Part shown: positions 22,352 to 30,481 of the stretch, in pieces
Layout of the letters: the number at the start of each line of letters is the position of its first letter
How positions within the stretch are numbered: the stretch's first letter is position 1
From: Pseudorhodoferax sp. Leaf265
GTDB taxonomy: Bacteria > Pseudomonadota > Gammaproteobacteria > Burkholderiales > Burkholderiaceae_C
DNA: 64,000 nucleotides
Reading direction: 5' to 3'
Assembly (NCBI RefSeq): GCF_001422365.1
Contig: NZ_LMMT01000040.1
Location: 319,242-383,241, forward strand
The notes under the pieces: generated by a model
The model's database searches: none
Told to the model about the DNA's origin: nothing
Seen by the model: the letters and a program-made list of their open reading frames with translations, nothing else
Made by a program: the position numbers and the translations under genes

Positions 22352-23235
22352 GTTCCGTACCGGCCTCGACATCGGTGCCACGCGACAGCGCGGCCACCGG
22401 CATCGCGCTGTTCCTGGGCGCCTTGGTGCTGTTCGCGGCCTACGACGCCTTCGCCAAGCAGATGGTCGCGCACTACGCGCCGGCCGTCGTGAACCTGGGC
22501 CGCTACACCGCCATCGGCGCGCTGGCTTTGGTGCTGCTGCGCCATGGCGACCTGCGCCTGTGGCGCCAGCCGCACCAGAAGCTGCTCATGGCGCGCAGCG
22601 TGTCGCTGGCCATCGTGGCCACCTGCTTCATGACGGCGCTGGTCACCATGCCGCTGGCCGAGGCCACGGCCATCTACTTCACGGCCCCGCTGATCATGGT
22701 CGTGCTCTCGCCCTGGCTGCTCGGCGAGCGCGTGGGCCGCGCGCAGTGGACGGCCGTGCTGCTGGGCTTCGCCGGCATGCTGTGCATCGTGCGGCCCGGC
22801 GGTAGCCTGCCGCTGGTCGGCACGCTGCTGATGGCCGTCTCGGCTGTCTGCTACGCCATCTTCCAGGTGCTCACGCGCAAGCTCTCGGGCCTGGTGCCCG
22901 GCCCGGTCCAGTTCGCCCACATGGCGCTGGCCTGCCTCATCGTCACCAACATCCCCGTGCTGTTCATGCCGCACGTCACGCTGCCGCCCTGGCCCGAGAT
23001 GGCGCTGCTGATCGCCGGCGGCGCCGTGAGCGGCAGCGCCCAGCTGCTGTTGCTGGCCGCGTTCCGGCGCGTCGGCGCGGCCACGCTGGCACCGCTCAAC
23101 TACGTGCAGCTGCTGCTGGCCGTGCTGATCAGCACGCTGTGGTTCCAGCGGCCGCCGGACGCACTGGCACTGGTCGGCATGGCGTTGATCGGCGTCGCGG
23201 GGGTGTACCTCGCGCGGGCGCGCAGGCCCGTCTAG
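22348..23235 (+). CDS. DMT superfamily transporter (EamA, ten helices)
   Basis: This 295-residue inner-membrane protein has about ten hydrophobic helices in two EamA repeats. The first repeat ends near YFTAPLIMVVLSPWLLGERV, and the second near APLNYVQLLLAVLISTLWF, the conserved end-of-repeat segments of the family. EamA proteins export or import amino acids and other metabolites. Its place within a catabolic operon suggests uptake or overflow export of a pathway compound, which the sequence does not specify. The ATG overlaps the carbamoylase stop. Confidence 0.9.
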   Translation: MSSVPASTSVPRDSAATGIALFLGALVLFAAYDAFAKQMVAHYAPAVVNLGRYTAIGALALVLLRHGDLRLWRQPHQKLLMARSVSLAIVATCFMTALVTMPLAEATAIYFTAPLIMVVLSPWLLGERVGRAQWTAVLLGFAGMLCIVRPGGSLPLVGTLLMAVSAVCYAIFQVLTRKLSGLVPGPVQFAHMALACLIVTNIPVLFMPHVTLPPWPEMALLIAGGAVSGSAQLLLLAAFRRVGAATLAPLNYVQLLLAVLISTLWFQRPPDALALVGMALIGVAGVYLARARRPV

Positions 23236-23265
23236 ATCCAACACACGAGACAAAGGGAGCACACC

Positions 23266-23955
23266 ATGGTCACCAGCCGGCTTGAGGCCGCCGCACCGCC
23301 CGCCTTCTCCTCGATCCAGGTGCCCGATCTGGTCGGCGTGGTCGAGGCACAGTTGCAGGAAGCCATCCTGTCGGGCCGCATCGCGCCCGGCGAGCGCATC
23401 GTCGAGGCCGAGCTCGCCAGGCAGATGGGCGTGAGCCGCGCACCCGTGCGCGAGGCCGCGCGCCGGCTCGAGAGCCTGGGCCTGCTGGTCTCGCGGCCAC
23501 GCCACGGCTTTGCCGTGCGCACGGTCTCGGCCAAGCAGGTCAACGACCTCTACGAGGTGCGCATCCAGCTCGAACTGCTGGGCGCCGCGCTGGCCTGCCA
23601 GCATGCCAGCGACGCCGAGCTGGCGGCGATGGATGCGCGCGTGAACGACATGGTGGAGCGCGCCGAGACCCTGGCCTCGCAGGAGCGCGTGGCGCTGGAC
23701 CTGGACTTCCATTTCGCGATCAGTGCGCTCTCGGGCAACCATTACCTGCACCGGCTGTTCGACAACATGCAGACCGAGGTGCGCATGTTCCTGGCGCTCA
23801 GCGAAGACAGCTACGGCGACCTGAAGGAACTGGCCGAAACGCACCGGCCGATCGCCCATGCGCTGGCCAGGCGGGATGTGGATGCGGTGCAGCATGCGTT
23901 GCGCTTCCACCTCGAAGATGCCAAGGCGCATGCCAGTGGCTTGTTCAAGAACTGA
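23266..23955 (+). CDS. GntR-family regulator with FCD ligand domain
   Basis: This regulator has 229 residues: a winged-helix domain (about 20-85: LQEAILSGRIAPGERIVEAE, GVSRAPVREAARRLESLGLL) and an all-helical FCD domain. The metal-site residues of FCD are visible as Asp and His in LDLDFHFAISALSGN and later ETHRPIAHAL plus HALRFHLEDA. It is the last gene of the operon and the likely local regulator acting on the palindrome at 11773. A GGGAG site precedes the ATG. It is followed by a roughly 630-base palindromic element rather than a simple terminator. Confidence 0.92.
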   Translation: MVTSRLEAAAPPAFSSIQVPDLVGVVEAQLQEAILSGRIAPGERIVEAELARQMGVSRAPVREAARRLESLGLLVSRPRHGFAVRTVSAKQVNDLYEVRIQLELLGAALACQHASDAELAAMDARVNDMVERAETLASQERVALDLDFHFAISALSGNHYLHRLFDNMQTEVRMFLALSEDSYGDLKELAETHRPIAHALARRDVDAVQHALRFHLEDAKAHASGLFKN

Positions 23956-24009
23956 GATGCGCAGCCCCGCCAAGAACATCGGCCGAGCGAAGCGACGGCC
24001 CGAACGCCA

Positions 24010-24643
24010 GGCCGAGCGCAGCGATGGCCCGTGTGGGACTTCCCCCTGTGCACCTGCCGAGGAGCGCAGTGCCATGGGCTGCGCGGGGAACCTCGCGCTT
24101 TGTGAACTGACTCATTGCGCTTGTTCGAATGCAGTGAACGAAGTGAACAGCATGAGTTGCGCAATGCAGCCCATGGCGCGAGCACCGCAGGTTGCCCGGA
24201 GCGCCAGCGCAGGGACAGGGGCACCGGGGTCGCCTTCTTTTGCTTACTTTTCTTGGCGAGACAAGAAAAGTCAGTCGTCGTGCGGGGGCGAAATCCCCGC
24301 CTCCTCACCTCGATCAGACGTGGTGTTTCTTGCAGACACCAGAGGCCGGGATGTGCGCCCGGCAGCGCAGTCACTTTCTCTTGCTCCGCCAAGAGAAAGT
24401 AACCAAAGAGAAGGCGGCCCCGGTGCCCCCGTCCCTGCGCTGGCGCTCCGGGCAACCTGCGGTGCTCGCGGCCTGGGCGCATTGCACAACTCGCACCGTT
24501 CACTGCGTTCACTCAGCTCGAACAAGTGCAATGAGTCAGATGTTGAAGCGCGAGGTTCCCCGCGCCGCCCAGTCCACTGCGCTCCTCGGCGTGGGCACAG
24601 GGGTGGGCGCGGGGTCACATGCGGGCCATCGCTACGCTCGGCC
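24010..24643. repeat. Long palindromic hairpin-rich element, copy A
   Basis: This region of about 634 bases lacks a credible gene. Its ends are inverted copies of GGCCGAGCGCAGCGATGGCC (right end with one change), and two arms of about 230 bases each are inverted relative to each other at roughly 80% identity by eye. Between them lies an asymmetric core with four short hairpins: a 10-bp stem at 24246-24271, a GC-rich stem at 24282-24300, another near 24344-24362 and an 11-bp stem at 24373-24400. A further short copy of the terminal sequence lies at 23981-24002. The same element occurs inverted at 60578-61205. Here it sits 54 bases after the GntR stop and ends 23 bases before the SDR start. No transposase or clear target duplication is visible. 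Confidence 0.85.
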
Positions 24644-24666
24644 ACGCCAGTAGAGAGGCTAACAAC

Positions 24667-25371
24667 ATGAGCAACCGCACCCGCATCGCCATGGTCAGCG
24701 GCGGCACCCGCGGCATCGGCCTGGCCATCGCCCGCGAACTGCTGGCCCACGGCTGGCGCGTGAGCGTGGGCGCACGCAGCGCCACCGACGCCTACGCCGG
24801 CTGCAGCACCGACCAGCTGCGCGTCTACCGCTTCGACGCCGAAGACAAGCAGAGCGAGACCGACTGGGTGGCCGCCACCGTGCGCGACTTCGGCGGCATC
24901 GACGTGCTGGTGCACAACGCCGGCATCCTGTCCACGCGCTCGGTCGTCGCGGCCGACGACGACGAAGTCGACCGCCTGCTCGAGGTCAACGTCAAGTCGC
25001 CGCTACGCCTCACGCGCAAGGCCTGGCCTCACCTGCTGGCCGCGCGCGAAGGCAAGGTGCTGGTGATGGCCTCGCTCGCGGGCAAGCGCGTGCGCCATGC
25101 CGACGCCTCGCTCTACGCGCTCAGCAAGGCCGCGGTGCTCTCGCTGGCGCATGGCATCCGCCATTGCGGTGCCGAGGCCCGCGTGCGCTGCACAGCCCTG
25201 TGCCCCGGTTTCGTCGCGACCGACATGGTGGCCGGCCTGCCGCTCGAACAGCAGCAGCAGGCCACGCGGCCCGAGGACATCGCCCACATCGCGCGCACCG
25301 TGCTCGAACTCCCCGCTTCGGCCAGCGTGGCCGAGGTCCCCATCAGCTGGACCGTCGAACCCCAATACTGA
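24667..25371 (+). CDS. Short-chain dehydrogenase/reductase (SDR)
   Basis: This classical SDR has 234 residues: the nucleotide-binding motif SGGTRGIGLAIARELL, the NAG motif VLVHNAGIL, the catalytic Ser in VMASLAGKRV, and Tyr-x3-Lys in LYALSKAAVLSLAHG. It probably oxidises or reduces an alcohol/aldehyde intermediate of the surrounding amine pathway. It starts 23 bases after repeat copy A and begins a second collinear gene group (SDR, amidohydrolase, kinase, aminotransferase) that may be expressed through the element or from its own promoter. Confidence 0.92.
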   Translation: MSNRTRIAMVSGGTRGIGLAIARELLAHGWRVSVGARSATDAYAGCSTDQLRVYRFDAEDKQSETDWVAATVRDFGGIDVLVHNAGILSTRSVVAADDDEVDRLLEVNVKSPLRLTRKAWPHLLAAREGKVLVMASLAGKRVRHADASLYALSKAAVLSLAHGIRHCGAEARVRCTALCPGFVATDMVAGLPLEQQQQATRPEDIAHIARTVLELPASASVAEVPISWTVEPQY

Positions 25372-25380
25372 AAGCCCAAC

Positions 25381-26409
25381 ATGAAAGTCATCTACAGCGA
25401 CCAGCACGTCGGCCACGACCCCCAGCAGTTCATCGTGCGCGGCCGCATGAAGCGCAGCAACGAGCAGCCCGAGCGCGGCACGCTGCTGCTGAACGCCGCC
25501 CGCGCGCAGGGCCATGAGATCCTCGCGCCCGCGGACCACGGCCCCGGCCCGCGCGCCGCGATCCACACGCCGCAGTACCTGCGCTTCCTGGAGACCGCCT
25601 GGGAGCGCTGGCAGCAGCTCGAAGGCGCGTCCGAAGAGGTGATGCCCAACGTGCACCCCTTCCCGGGCCAGCCCTTCACCTACCCCGACAGCCTGGTCGG
25701 CCAGGCCGGCTACCACATGGGCGACATGGCCTGCTCCATCGGCCGCCACACCTGGCATGCCGCGACCTGGTCGGCCCACGTGGCCACGCACGCGGCCCAG
25801 CTGGTGTTGGACGGTGAACGCGCCGCCTACGCGCTGTGCCGCCCTCCAGGCCACCATGCCTATGCCGACCGCGCGAACGGCTTCACCTACCTCAACAACG
25901 CGGCCATCGCGGCCCAGCACCTGCGCCAGCAGCACGACCGCGTGGCCATCCTGGACATCGACGTGCACCATGGCAACGGCACGCAGGGCATCTTCTGGCG
26001 CCGCAAGGATGTGCTGACCATCTCGCTGCACGGCGACCCGCATTTCTGCACGCCCTTCTTCACAGGCCATGCGCACGAGGTCGGCGAAGGCGAAGGCCTG
26101 GGCTACAACCTGAACCTGCCACTGGCCCGCGGCACGCAGGACGAAGGCTTCCTGGCGGCGCTGGCCACGGCCCTGGCCACCATCCGCGCCTACGCGCCGG
26201 GTGCGCTGGTCGTGGCCCTGGGCCTGGACGCGCACGAGCACGACCCCTACCAGATGCTGGCCGTCAGCACGCCCGGCTTCGGCCGCATCCTGGGCGAGAT
26301 CGCGCGCCTGGGCCTGCCGACCGTGCTGGTGCAGGAAGGCGGCTACCTGTCGGAAGACCTGGGGCCCAACCTGGCGAGCGCGCTGGGCGGGTTCGAGAAG
26401 GCGGCCTGA
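25381..26409 (+). CDS. Acetylpolyamine amidohydrolase-like deacetylase, copy 2
   Basis: This protein of 342 residues is a paralogue of the enzyme at 20073. It begins MKVIYSDQHVGHDPQQFIV and has FLETAWERWQQ, as in characterised acetylpolyamine amidohydrolases of the same length. Catalytic and zinc motifs are complete: CRPPGHHAYADRANGFTYLN, ILDIDVHHGNGTQGIFWRR, ALGLDAHEHDPYQM and VQEGGYLSEDLG. The second zinc Asp lies in a GLDAHEHDP context where copy 1 has GFDTYKDDP, which hints at different acyl-amine preference. The gene starts 9 bases after the SDR stop and the kinase follows 2 bases after its own stop. Confidence 0.9.
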   Translation: MKVIYSDQHVGHDPQQFIVRGRMKRSNEQPERGTLLLNAARAQGHEILAPADHGPGPRAAIHTPQYLRFLETAWERWQQLEGASEEVMPNVHPFPGQPFTYPDSLVGQAGYHMGDMACSIGRHTWHAATWSAHVATHAAQLVLDGERAAYALCRPPGHHAYADRANGFTYLNNAAIAAQHLRQQHDRVAILDIDVHHGNGTQGIFWRRKDVLTISLHGDPHFCTPFFTGHAHEVGEGEGLGYNLNLPLARGTQDEGFLAALATALATIRAYAPGALVVALGLDAHEHDPYQMLAVSTPGFGRILGEIARLGLPTVLVQEGGYLSEDLGPNLASALGGFEKAA

Positions 26410-26411
26410 GC

Positions 26412-27503
26412 ATGGAAGACCTGGACGCCGCGATCCGCGCGGCCTTGCCCGAGGCCGCCGTGCTGACCGCCCCGCCGGCCCCGGTCGCCACCGACTGGGC
26501 GGCCGACCTGCTGCAACGCCTGTACGGCATGCAGGGCCAGCTCAAGCCGCTCACGGGTGAGCGCGATGCCAACTTCCTGCTGGAGCCGGCCGGCGGCGGC
26601 GCGCGCTGCATGCTCAAGCTCTCGCACCCGGACGAAGACCCGCTCGTGGCGGACTTCCAGACCCAGGCGCTGCTGCATGTCGCGCGCACCGACCCCGGCC
26701 TGCCCGTGCAGCGCCTGCTGCCGGATCGGCACGGCGCACCCTCAGCGCAGATCCAGGATGCTGAAGGCCGCACGCGCGTGGCCCGCGTGTTCAGCTACCT
26801 CGAAGGCCTGCCCATGCCGCAGGCGCCGCGCTCGGCCGCGCAGCGCAGCAGCGTGGCCCGCATGCTGGCCCGGCTCGACCGTGCGCTGGCCGGCCTGGAG
26901 CATCCGGCCGCCGCGCGCGAGCTGCCCTGGGACATCCAGCGCGCCGACCGCGTTCGCCCGCTGCTCGTGCATGTGGCCGACCCGGCCCGCCGCGCACTGG
27001 CCGAGGCCGCGCTGGCCGGTTTCGAGCAGCGCACCAAGCCGAAGCTGGCTGGCCTGCGCCGCCAGCCCATCCACAACGACTTCAACCTCTACAACCTGCT
27101 GGTCGACCCGGCCGATCCTGCCCGTGTCTCCGGCATCCTGGACTTCGGCGACATGGTGCACGCGCCGCTCGTGGACGACCTGGCCGTCGCAGCCTCTTAC
27201 CACATCGACGAGCAGGGCGATGCGCTGGCCACCATCGCGCAGTTCGCGGCCGACTACCACGCGGTCTCGCCCTTGACCGACGCAGAAACCATGGCGCTGC
27301 TCGACCTCGTGCGCGCACGCCTGTCCATGGTGGTGGCGATCAGTGGGTGGCGCGCGGCACGCCAGCCCGAAAACGCGCCCTATCTGATGCGCAACAACGC
27401 CGTGTCGTGGGCCAGGCTGCAGGCCTGCGCCGACCTGACGCCCGAACAGGTGCAGGACGCCATCCACGCGGCCTGCCGCACCCAGGAGACCACCCATGCC
27501 TGA
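26412..27503 (+). CDS. Aminoglycoside phosphotransferase-fold kinase, hydroxylysine kinase-like
   Basis: This small-molecule kinase has 363 residues and the APH/choline-kinase fold. It shows the catalytic loop [15 protein letters not shown] and the metal-binding [20 protein letters not shown]. The DFGDM-x-x-APLVxDLA pattern, a long C-terminal helical part and an adjacent class III aminotransferase are features of hydroxylysine-kinase-type proteins, which phosphorylate an amino alcohol before a PLP phospho-lyase removes phosphate. The stop overlaps the start of that aminotransferase-like gene by 8 bases, so the two are probably co-translated. Aminoglycoside resistance is unlikely given the metabolic context. 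Confidence 0.85.
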   Translation: MEDLDAAIRAALPEAAVLTAPPAPVATDWAADLLQRLYGMQGQLKPLTGERDANFLLEPAGGGARCMLKLSHPDEDPLVADFQTQALLHVARTDPGLPVQRLLPDRHGAPSAQIQDAEGRTRVARVFSYLEGLPMPQAPRSAAQRSSVARMLARLDRALAGLEHPAAARELPWDIQRADRVRPLLVHVADPARRALAEAALAGFEQRTKPKLAGLRRQPIHNDFNLYNLLVDPADPARVSGILDFGDMVHAPLVDDLAVAASYHIDEQGDALATIAQFAADYHAVSPLTDAETMALLDLVRARLSMVVAISGWRAARQPENAPYLMRNNAVSWARLQACADLTPEQVQDAIHAACRTQETTHA

Positions 27504-28764
27504 GACATCGACCGTCGATTTGCTCGCGCGCCGCGCCCGCCTGCTGGGTCCGGCCTACCGGCTGTTCTACGAAGAGCCCTTCCACCCCGTGCGCGGCGAA
27601 GGCGTGTGGCTCTACGACGCCGCAGGCACGCCCTGGCTGGACGCCTACAACAACGTGGTGCCGCTGGGCCATGCGCGGCCCGAGGTGGTCGAAGCCATCG
27701 CGCGCCAGGCCTCCGTGCTCAACACGCACACGCGCTATCTGCACGAAGGCATCCTCGACTACGCCGAGCGCCTGCTGGCCACCATGCCGGCCGAACTCGG
27801 CCATGCCACCTTCACCTGCACGGGCAGCGAGGCCAACGACCTGGCCATGCGCATCGCCACGGCCCACACGGGCGGCACCGGCCTCATCGTGACGCGCTTC
27901 GCCTACCACGGCGTGACCTCGGCCATTGCCTGCGCCTCGCCCTCGCTGGGCCAGTACGTGCGCATCGGCGACAACGTGCGGCTGGTCGATGCGCCCACGG
28001 GCGGCGATGCCGAGACCGGCAAGCGTTTCGCCGACGGCGTGCGCGCCGCCATCGCCGACCTGCAGGCCCATGGCCTCAAGCCCGCTGCCCTGCTCGTGGA
28101 CACCGTGTTCTCCAGCGACGGCGTGTTCACGGCCCCGGCCGGCTTCCTGCGCGAGGCCGTGGAAGCCATCCACGCGGCCGGCGGCGTGTTCATCGCCGAC
28201 GAAGTGCAGCCCGGCTTCGGCCGCACGGGCGAGGCCTTCTGGGGCTTTGAGCGCCACGGCGTAGTGCCCGACATGGTGACCATGGGCAAGCCCATGGGCA
28301 ACGGCCACCCGGTCGCGGGCCTCACGGTACGCCCCGAGGTCATGAAAGCCTTCGGCCAGGCCAGCCGCTACTTCAACACCTTCGGCGGCAACCCGGTCTC
28401 GATGGCTGCGGCCTCGGCCGTGCTCGACGTGATCCAGCAGAACGACCTGCAGCGCAATGCGCTCAACGTGGGCAATTACCTGCGCGAGAAGCTGGCCGCG
28501 CTGGGCCAGCGCCATGCCATCGTGGGCGAGGCGCGCGGTGCCGGCCTGTTCGTGGGCCTGGAACTCGTGAGCGACCGCGCCACGCGCGCGCCGGCGACGG
28601 CCGAGGCGGCCAAGGTCGTCAACGGCCTGCGCCGGCGCCAGGTGCTGCTGAGCGCGACCGGACCCGATGCCAACGTGCTCAAGATCCGCCCGCCGCTGGT
28701 GTTCCAGCGCGAGCATGCAGACCTGCTGGTCGAGCGGCTGGACGAGGTGCTGGGCACGCTCTGA
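27496..28764 (+). CDS. Class III aminotransferase-fold enzyme, candidate amino-alcohol phospho-lyase
   Basis: This PLP enzyme has 422 residues. Motifs are FTCTGSEANDLAMRIA, AGGVFIADEVQPGFGRTGE and the PLP-lysine in MVTMGKPMGNGHPVAGL. The MGKPMGNGHP block and DEVQxGFGR are characteristic of the AGXT2L group (ethanolamine-phosphate and 5-phosphohydroxylysine phospho-lyases), in which the transaminase fold catalyses loss of ammonia and phosphate. The overlapping kinase gene upstream supports that reading. A plain transaminase is the alternative. It is the last gene of the cluster; a fatty-acid hydroxylase gene follows 43 bases later. Confidence 0.85.
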   Translation: MPETSTVDLLARRARLLGPAYRLFYEEPFHPVRGEGVWLYDAAGTPWLDAYNNVVPLGHARPEVVEAIARQASVLNTHTRYLHEGILDYAERLLATMPAELGHATFTCTGSEANDLAMRIATAHTGGTGLIVTRFAYHGVTSAIACASPSLGQYVRIGDNVRLVDAPTGGDAETGKRFADGVRAAIADLQAHGLKPAALLVDTVFSSDGVFTAPAGFLREAVEAIHAAGGVFIADEVQPGFGRTGEAFWGFERHGVVPDMVTMGKPMGNGHPVAGLTVRPEVMKAFGQASRYFNTFGGNPVSMAAASAVLDVIQQNDLQRNALNVGNYLREKLAALGQRHAIVGEARGAGLFVGLELVSDRATRAPATAEAAKVVNGLRRRQVLLSATGPDANVLKIRPPLVFQREHADLLVERLDEVLGTL

Positions 28765-28807
28765 GCGCGGGAGGGGATGGCGCTGGGCTATCCTTCGGCC
28801 CGCAACC

Positions 28808-29584
28808 ATGGGCCAAGCCTTCCAATCCCTCTCGATGCCGGCCGTCATGGCCTGGGGCCTGCTGTTCTTCGGCGGCATCTACCTCGTCTTCGGCGCGCTG
28901 AACTGGCTGCTCACGCGCCGCCTGCTGCCGGCGCTGGGCATCGGCCGCGTGCTCGACCCCCGGCCGGTCACGTCCGAGCAGCTGCGGCGCGAACTGCTGC
29001 AGTCAGGCGGCTCGGTGCTGGTCTTCGGGCTGGGCATGGTCTTTCCCTGGGGCCTGCTGCAGCTGGGCTGGGCCCGCTTCGCGGTCGACCCCAGCGGCTG
29101 GCGCATCGCGCTGGAGATCCTGGTGCTCGTGGTCTGGAACGACATCCACTTCTGGATCAACCACCGCCTGCTGCACACGCGCTGGCTCAAGCGCTTCCAC
29201 GGCCCGCACCACCGCTCCATGGTCAGCACGCCGTGGTCCACCTACAGCTTCCACCCGGTGGAAGCGGCCATGCTGGGCAACGTGATCCTGCTGCCCATGG
29301 TGCTGCACGACTTCAGCTTCTGGGCGCTGGCCTCGGTGCCGGTGTTCAGCCTCGTGCTCAACAACATCGGCCACGCCAACTACGACTTCTTCACCCAGGT
29401 GTCCTACGGCCACTGGTTCGCGGCCAGCCGGCGCCACCACCTGCACCATGCGGCGCATGCGGGCAACTACGGCTTCCAGTTCACGTTCATGGATCGCCTG
29501 TTCGGCACGCGGCTTCCTGCCGATGCCGCCGATCCGCAGATCGCCGCCTGGCGGCGCAGGCAGGCCCGGCGTGCGCAGGGCTGA
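28808..29584 (+). CDS. Sterol desaturase/fatty-acid hydroxylase family membrane protein
   Basis: This 258-residue membrane di-iron enzyme has three to four helices. Histidine clusters are visible: HFWINHRLLH, RFHGPHHRSM, NNIGHANYDFF and RRHHLHHAAHAGNYGF, the pattern of the FA_hydroxylase family. Members hydroxylate or desaturate lipids, sterols, carotenoids or fatty-acid chains. The start at 28808 gives MGQAFQSLSMPAVMAWGLLF just before the first helix. The next gene (desaturase) starts 14 bases before its stop, so it begins a tight four-gene lipid cluster. Confidence 0.87.
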   Translation: MGQAFQSLSMPAVMAWGLLFFGGIYLVFGALNWLLTRRLLPALGIGRVLDPRPVTSEQLRRELLQSGGSVLVFGLGMVFPWGLLQLGWARFAVDPSGWRIALEILVLVVWNDIHFWINHRLLHTRWLKRFHGPHHRSMVSTPWSTYSFHPVEAAMLGNVILLPMVLHDFSFWALASVPVFSLVLNNIGHANYDFFTQVSYGHWFAASRRHHLHHAAHAGNYGFQFTFMDRLFGTRLPADAADPQIAAWRRRQARRAQG

Positions 29585-30473
29585 CCGGCTCCCGCGCCTG
29601 CGCCACCGCAGCGACTGGCAGAGCCTGCTCTACCTGGTGGCGCTGCCGGCGCTGGCCGCCTGGCAATGGATCCATGGTTTCCACCTGCTGCTCTACGCGC
29701 TGATGCTGTTCCTCACGCTGGGCATCGGCGTGATCCACCACAACCACACGCACCTGCGCATGTGGCGCGGGCGCCGCACCAACCGCGCCACCGACCTCTG
29801 GATCACGCTGCTGCAAGGCCATCCGAGCTTCGTGTTCTGGCCGGCCCACGTGGCCAACCACCACCGCCACCGGCACGGGCCCGAGGACGTGGCGCGCACC
29901 TACCGCTTCGGCGGCGACACCAACCACCTGCTGGGCTACCTGCTGCATCCGCTGCAGGCGGCCTGGGTGCTGTACCCGCTGTTCCTGCGCTGGCTGGCCC
30001 GGCTCCATCGGCACCAGCCCGGCGCCTTCCGCTACTGCATGGCGCAGTACGCGGTGTGGCTGGGATCCTGGGCGCTGCTGCTGGCGCTCGATTGGCGCAA
30101 GGCGCTGCTGTTCGTGATCGTGCCGCAGCTGCACGGCCTGCACTGGCTGCTGGCCACCAACTACCTGCAGCACGCGCATGCCGACGGCAGCGCCAGCGGG
30201 CGCCAACCGCAGGGCCGGCTCAACTACGCACGCAACTTCGAGGGCTGGCTCAATCCGCTGCTGTTCAACATCGGCCTGCACACCGCCCACCACGAGCACC
30301 CGCACGCCCATTGGTCCGAACTGCGCGGCCTGCACCATGCGCACTACCGCGCGCGCGTCGATCCGGCCCTCAACGAAGGCGGCCTCGTGCCCTATATGCT
30401 GCGTGTGTTCGTGCTCGGCAGCGTGCTGCCGCGCTACCGCAGCCGCTCGCTGATGCCGGCCACAACACATTGA
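29571..30473 (+). CDS. Fatty-acid desaturase-like membrane enzyme
   Basis: This protein has about 300 residues and hydrophobic helices. It carries three histidine boxes of membrane desaturases: HHNHTHLRMW, HVANHHRHRHG and HTAHHEHPHAHW, plus an extra YLQHAHADG. These bind a di-iron centre that inserts double bonds or hydroxyls in acyl chains. I chose GTG at 29571 because it is in frame, overlaps the hydroxylase end as in coupled genes, and precedes the first helix. An ATG much further upstream (29448) would lie deep inside the hydroxylase gene. Confidence 0.82.
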   Translation: MRRADRLPRLRHRSDWQSLLYLVALPALAAWQWIHGFHLLLYALMLFLTLGIGVIHHNHTHLRMWRGRRTNRATDLWITLLQGHPSFVFWPAHVANHHRHRHGPEDVARTYRFGGDTNHLLGYLLHPLQAAWVLYPLFLRWLARLHRHQPGAFRYCMAQYAVWLGSWALLLALDWRKALLFVIVPQLHGLHWLLATNYLQHAHADGSASGRQPQGRLNYARNFEGWLNPLLFNIGLHTAHHEHPHAHWSELRGLHHAHYRARVDPALNEGGLVPYMLRVFVLGSVLPRYRSRSLMPATTH

Positions 30474-30481
30474 CCCACAAC

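Noticed and set aside
24115-24660. Several open frames of 95-270 codons inside repeat copies A and B sharing LFLARQEKS-type peptides
   Set aside because: Frames exist on both strands through inverted arms, and the conserved features are hairpins with pair-preserving changes, which fits DNA or RNA structure rather than protein.
20073-26409. Histone deacetylase function of the two deacetylase homologues
   Set aside because: Length near 342-345 residues, N-terminal blocks and context match bacterial acetylpolyamine amidohydrolases; bacteria lack histones of the relevant kind.
26412-27503. Aminoglycoside resistance gene
   Set aside because: The fold is shared, but the neighbouring class III PLP enzyme and amine-catabolism genes indicate a metabolic kinase.
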